Source: Bacteroidia bacterium (GTDB taxonomy: Bacteria > Bacteroidota > Bacteroidia > Bacteroidales > BM520). Taken from it: a stretch of DNA of 6,989 bases. The stretch covers positions 1-6,989 of the forward strand of contig RZYD01000126.1 of NCBI GenBank assembly GCA_009930445.1, written 5' to 3'. Each line of letters opens with the position of its first letter. Positions within the stretch are counted from its first letter, which is position 1. This document shows, one piece after another, positions 4,734 through 6,989 of the stretch. The position numbers and the translations under genes are program-made. A model generated the notes under the pieces. It saw nothing but the letters and a program-made list of their open reading frames with translations. It was not told where the DNA came from and made no database searches.

Positions 4734-6869
4734 ATGAAAGTTTATCAAACAAATGATGTCAGAAACGTAGCTCTGATCGGAGGTGCGAAGACAGGAAAAA
4801 CAACGCTTGCGGAAAGCATGGCTTTTTATGGCGGGGTGATTTCAAGGAAGGGTTCGGTTGAAGACAAAAACTCCATCTCAGATTACCGTGAAATAGAGCT
4901 GGCGCGTCAAAACTCGGTTAGCTCCACAGTTTTATATTCCGAATATAAAGATAAAAAAATTAACATCATTGATAACCCCGGTTTTAACGACTATATCGGA
5001 GAGGTTTACGCTTCTATGCGTGTATGTGAAACAGCAATTATGCTGGTTAGCGCACAAAATGGAGTAGAGGTAGGAACGGAAATCAATTTCCGCGCAGCCC
5101 AGACGGTTAATCAACCCCTGGTTTTTCTGATCAATGGCCTCGATCATGAAAAAGCCAAATTCGACGAAGTAGTACGTGAATTAAAAGAATACTTTGGGAA
5201 TAAGCTCATTATTGCCCAGTACCCGGTAAATGCCGGACAAGGATTTGACTCCATTATCGATTTACTCGATATGAAGATGTATAAATACCCCAAAGGAGGA
5301 GGAAAGCCATCCATTGAGGATATTCCTGCTGAGGAAGCCGACAAAGCAGAAGAGTTGCAGGCCGCCCTTATCGAAGCTGCAGCTGAAGGCGACGACAGCC
5401 TGATGGAGAAGTTTTTTGAAGAAGGCACTCTTTCCGCTGATGAAATTTCCCATGGACTTAAACTCGGCATTACCAGTTGTGGGGTTTATCCAATTCTCTG
5501 TACTTCGGCAAAAGAAGATATTGGAGTAGATACCTTAATGAATTTCATCATCACTACCTGCCCCGCTCCCAGCGAAGCTTCAGAAGAAATTACAACAAAA
5601 GAGGTTAAACTGAATTGCAAACCCAACGATCCCACTACCGCCTTTATTTTCAAAACCAGTATTGAATCACACCTGAGCGAAGTAGTTTATTTTAAAGTAA
5701 TGGGCGGAACCATTGAAGAGGGACAGGACCTTATTAATGCAAAAAACGAAAGTAAAGAGCGCATCCCGCAGTTACTTGTTGTTGCTGGAAAAAACAGAGA
5801 AAAAGTAGCTAAAATTATGGCTGGCGATTTCGGTGCTACTATCAAACTAAAAGAAACCAGAACCAACGATACCCTCGTCGTTCCCAAATCCAATACAGGT
5901 CGCATTCAACCCATTTACAAACCAGAACCCATTTTCTGGACAGCCATTAAAGCGGTAAATAGCTCGGATGATGAAAAACTTGGACTTGCGCTCAATGAAA
6001 TGCATAAAATAGACCCGACACTCGGCGTAGAATACAGCCGTGAGCTGAAACAACAAATTGTAAGTGGGTTAGGTGAAGTGCATATCAATACCATGAAATG
6101 GTATCTGGCAAATCAATATAAAATTGATATTGAATTATTTGCACCCAAAGTTCCTTACCGGGAAACCATCACAAAAATCGCCAATGCCAGTTACCGCCAT
6201 AAAAAGCAATCTGGTGGAGCCGGACAATTTGGCGAGGTGCATTTGCGCATCCAGCCATATGTTGAAAATTATGCAAAACCCACAGATTTTCCCGTACGTG
6301 ATTCACAGGAATATGTACTGGACTGGGGCGGAAAACTTATCTTCAATAACTGTATCGTTGGAGGTTCTATTGATGCACGCTTTTTGCCTGCCATCCTGAA
6401 AGGAATTATGGAACGTATAGAAACCGGCCCACTAACAGGCTCTTACGCACGTGATATCGTAGTGTATGTTTACGATGGAAAAATGCATCCGGTCGACTCC
6501 AATGAAATCTCCTTTAAACTGGCAGGAAAATATTCTTTTGCCGATGCATTCCGGAATGCAGGCCCCAAAATTATGGAACCGGTTTACGATGTGGAAGTAT
6601 TGGTACCCGAAGAGCTAATGGGTGGGGTTATGACAGACCTGCAAAACCGCCGTGCTATCGTTATGGGGATGGATCCCGACGGGAAATACCAGAAAATACG
6701 GGCACAGGTGCCGCTGGGAGAAATGAACCGCTACAGCACAACCTTGAGCTCCCTTACTTCCGGCCGTGCAACCTATACCATGAAATTCAATGAGTACCGC
6801 CAGGTTCCCGGCGACGTTCAGGACCGACTCCTCAAAGAATACGCCGATCAGCAGGCAGACGAAGAATAG
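4734..6869 (+). CDS. fusA2: Elongation factor G paralog (EF-G2 type) with altered GTPase motifs
   Basis: A 711-residue translational GTPase-family protein with full EF-G architecture: G domain with G' insertion (about 1-280; G' about 185-255), domain II (about 290-390), III (about 397-472), IV (about 473-595, including PYRETI at 474-479, SGGAGQFGEVHLRIQP at 493-508 and the tip-loop sequence HPVDSNEISF at 585-594) and V (about 612-690). It should bind the ribosomal A site and promote tRNA-mRNA translocation. The G domain departs from standard EF-G. The P-loop is GGAKTGKTT (16-24), with Lys where HxDAGKTT has Asp. Switch I RGIT becomes RQNS (58-61). DTPGH becomes DNPGF (80-84), replacing the catalytic His by Phe84. 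NKxD becomes NGLD (134-137). Domain IV looks intact. This pattern fits the EF-G2 of Bacteroides thetaiotaomicron, which as I recall supports translocation without GTP hydrolysis under carbon limitation. The symbol is assigned by paralogy. The gene has its own promoter, a palindrome in its leader, and an intrinsic terminator 14 bases after its TAG stop. Confidence 0.9.
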   Translation: MKVYQTNDVRNVALIGGAKTGKTTLAESMAFYGGVISRKGSVEDKNSISDYREIELARQNSVSSTVLYSEYKDKKINIIDNPGFNDYIGEVYASMRVCETAIMLVSAQNGVEVGTEINFRAAQTVNQPLVFLINGLDHEKAKFDEVVRELKEYFGNKLIIAQYPVNAGQGFDSIIDLLDMKMYKYPKGGGKPSIEDIPAEEADKAEELQAALIEAAAEGDDSLMEKFFEEGTLSADEISHGLKLGITSCGVYPILCTSAKEDIGVDTLMNFIITTCPAPSEASEEITTKEVKLNCKPNDPTTAFIFKTSIESHLSEVVYFKVMGGTIEEGQDLINAKNESKERIPQLLVVAGKNREKVAKIMAGDFGATIKLKETRTNDTLVVPKSNTGRIQPIYKPEPIFWTAIKAVNSSDDEKLGLALNEMHKIDPTLGVEYSRELKQQIVSGLGEVHINTMKWYLANQYKIDIELFAPKVPYRETITKIANASYRHKKQSGGAGQFGEVHLRIQPYVENYAKPTDFPVRDSQEYVLDWGGKLIFNNCIVGGSIDARFLPAILKGIMERIETGPLTGSYARDIVVYVYDGKMHPVDSNEISFKLAGKYSFADAFRNAGPKIMEPVYDVEVLVPEELMGGVMTDLQNRRAIVMGMDPDGKYQKIRAQVPLGEMNRYSTTLSSLTSGRATYTMKFNEYRQVPGDVQDRLLKEYADQQADEE

Positions 6870-6883
6870 CAAAACAAGTTTTC

Positions 6884-6921
6884 AAACAAAAAGCAGCTCC
6901 TTTGAAGCTGCTTTTTGTTTT
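6884..6921 (+). terminator. Strong intrinsic terminator after the EF-G paralog
   Basis: AAACAAAAAGCAGCT (6884-6898) pairs perfectly with AGCTGCTTTTTGTTT (6906-6920) around a 7-base loop (6899-6905), a 15-bp stem with a GC-containing top and a T-rich 3' side. It starts 14 bases after the stop codon. The A-rich 5' side means it could also end transcription arriving from the right on the minus strand. Confidence 0.9.
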
Positions 6922-6989
6922 CCACAACCTTCACTCCGGGTAATAAAAATGGGTAAAAGCATCGCAAAATAAGGATTGCAAAGCAAATG

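Noticed and set aside
5144..5470. 108-codon minus-strand frame rich in Ser and Ala
   Set aside because: It is antisense to the conserved G' domain of the EF-G paralog; the composition reflects that strand.
6949..6972. Seven-codon frame MGKSIAK after the terminator, and an ATG at 6987-6989 preceded by AAGGA at 6971-6975
   Set aside because: The first is too short to support. The second could be the start of the next gene, but only the start codon is visible.

Overview
The window looks like ordinary chromosomal DNA from a member of the Bacteroidota (Bacteroidetes), probably a Bacteroidales/Marinilabiliales-like anaerobe or a close relative. The evidence is a secreted protein with a C-terminal type IX secretion (T9SS) sorting domain, two copies of the Bacteroidota-type promoter (TAnnTTTG at -7 with a T-rich -33 box exactly 19 bases upstream), A/T-rich start regions without Shine-Dalgarno sequences, and an EF-G paralog of the kind known from Bacteroides.

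Layout. Positions 1-747, minus strand: an operon of two genes. A lipid-anchored FKBP-type peptidyl-prolyl isomerase (292-747) is followed, across a TGA-T-ATG junction, by a secreted, probably outer-membrane protein that runs off the left edge (290 to <1). Positions 748-899: a divergent intergenic region with a good plus-strand promoter and a weaker minus-strand candidate. Positions 900-3626, plus strand: a 908-residue exported beta-propeller (BNR/Asp-box) protein with a T9SS type A C-terminal domain. Positions 3649-4614: a PfkB-family sugar/nucleoside kinase, probably in the same transcript; a nine-codon mini-ORF links the two genes by stop/start overlaps. Positions 4615-4733: a promoter and an inverted repeat. 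Positions 4734-6869: an EF-G paralog (EF-G2 type) with altered GTPase motifs, closed by a strong intrinsic terminator at 6884-6921. The last 68 bases hold no gene I can support.

The genes do not form one obvious pathway. The FKBP lipoprotein and the truncated protein are envelope proteins and may work together. The propeller protein is T9SS cargo for the cell surface or medium. The kinase and the EF-G2 are cytoplasmic. The most interesting points are the degenerate GTPase centre of the EF-G paralog, the lac-operator-like palindrome in its leader, the mini-ORF relay before the kinase, and homopolymer tracts in the signal peptide of the left-edge gene. I see no CRISPR array, mobile element, RNA gene, defence system or clearly undescribed system.
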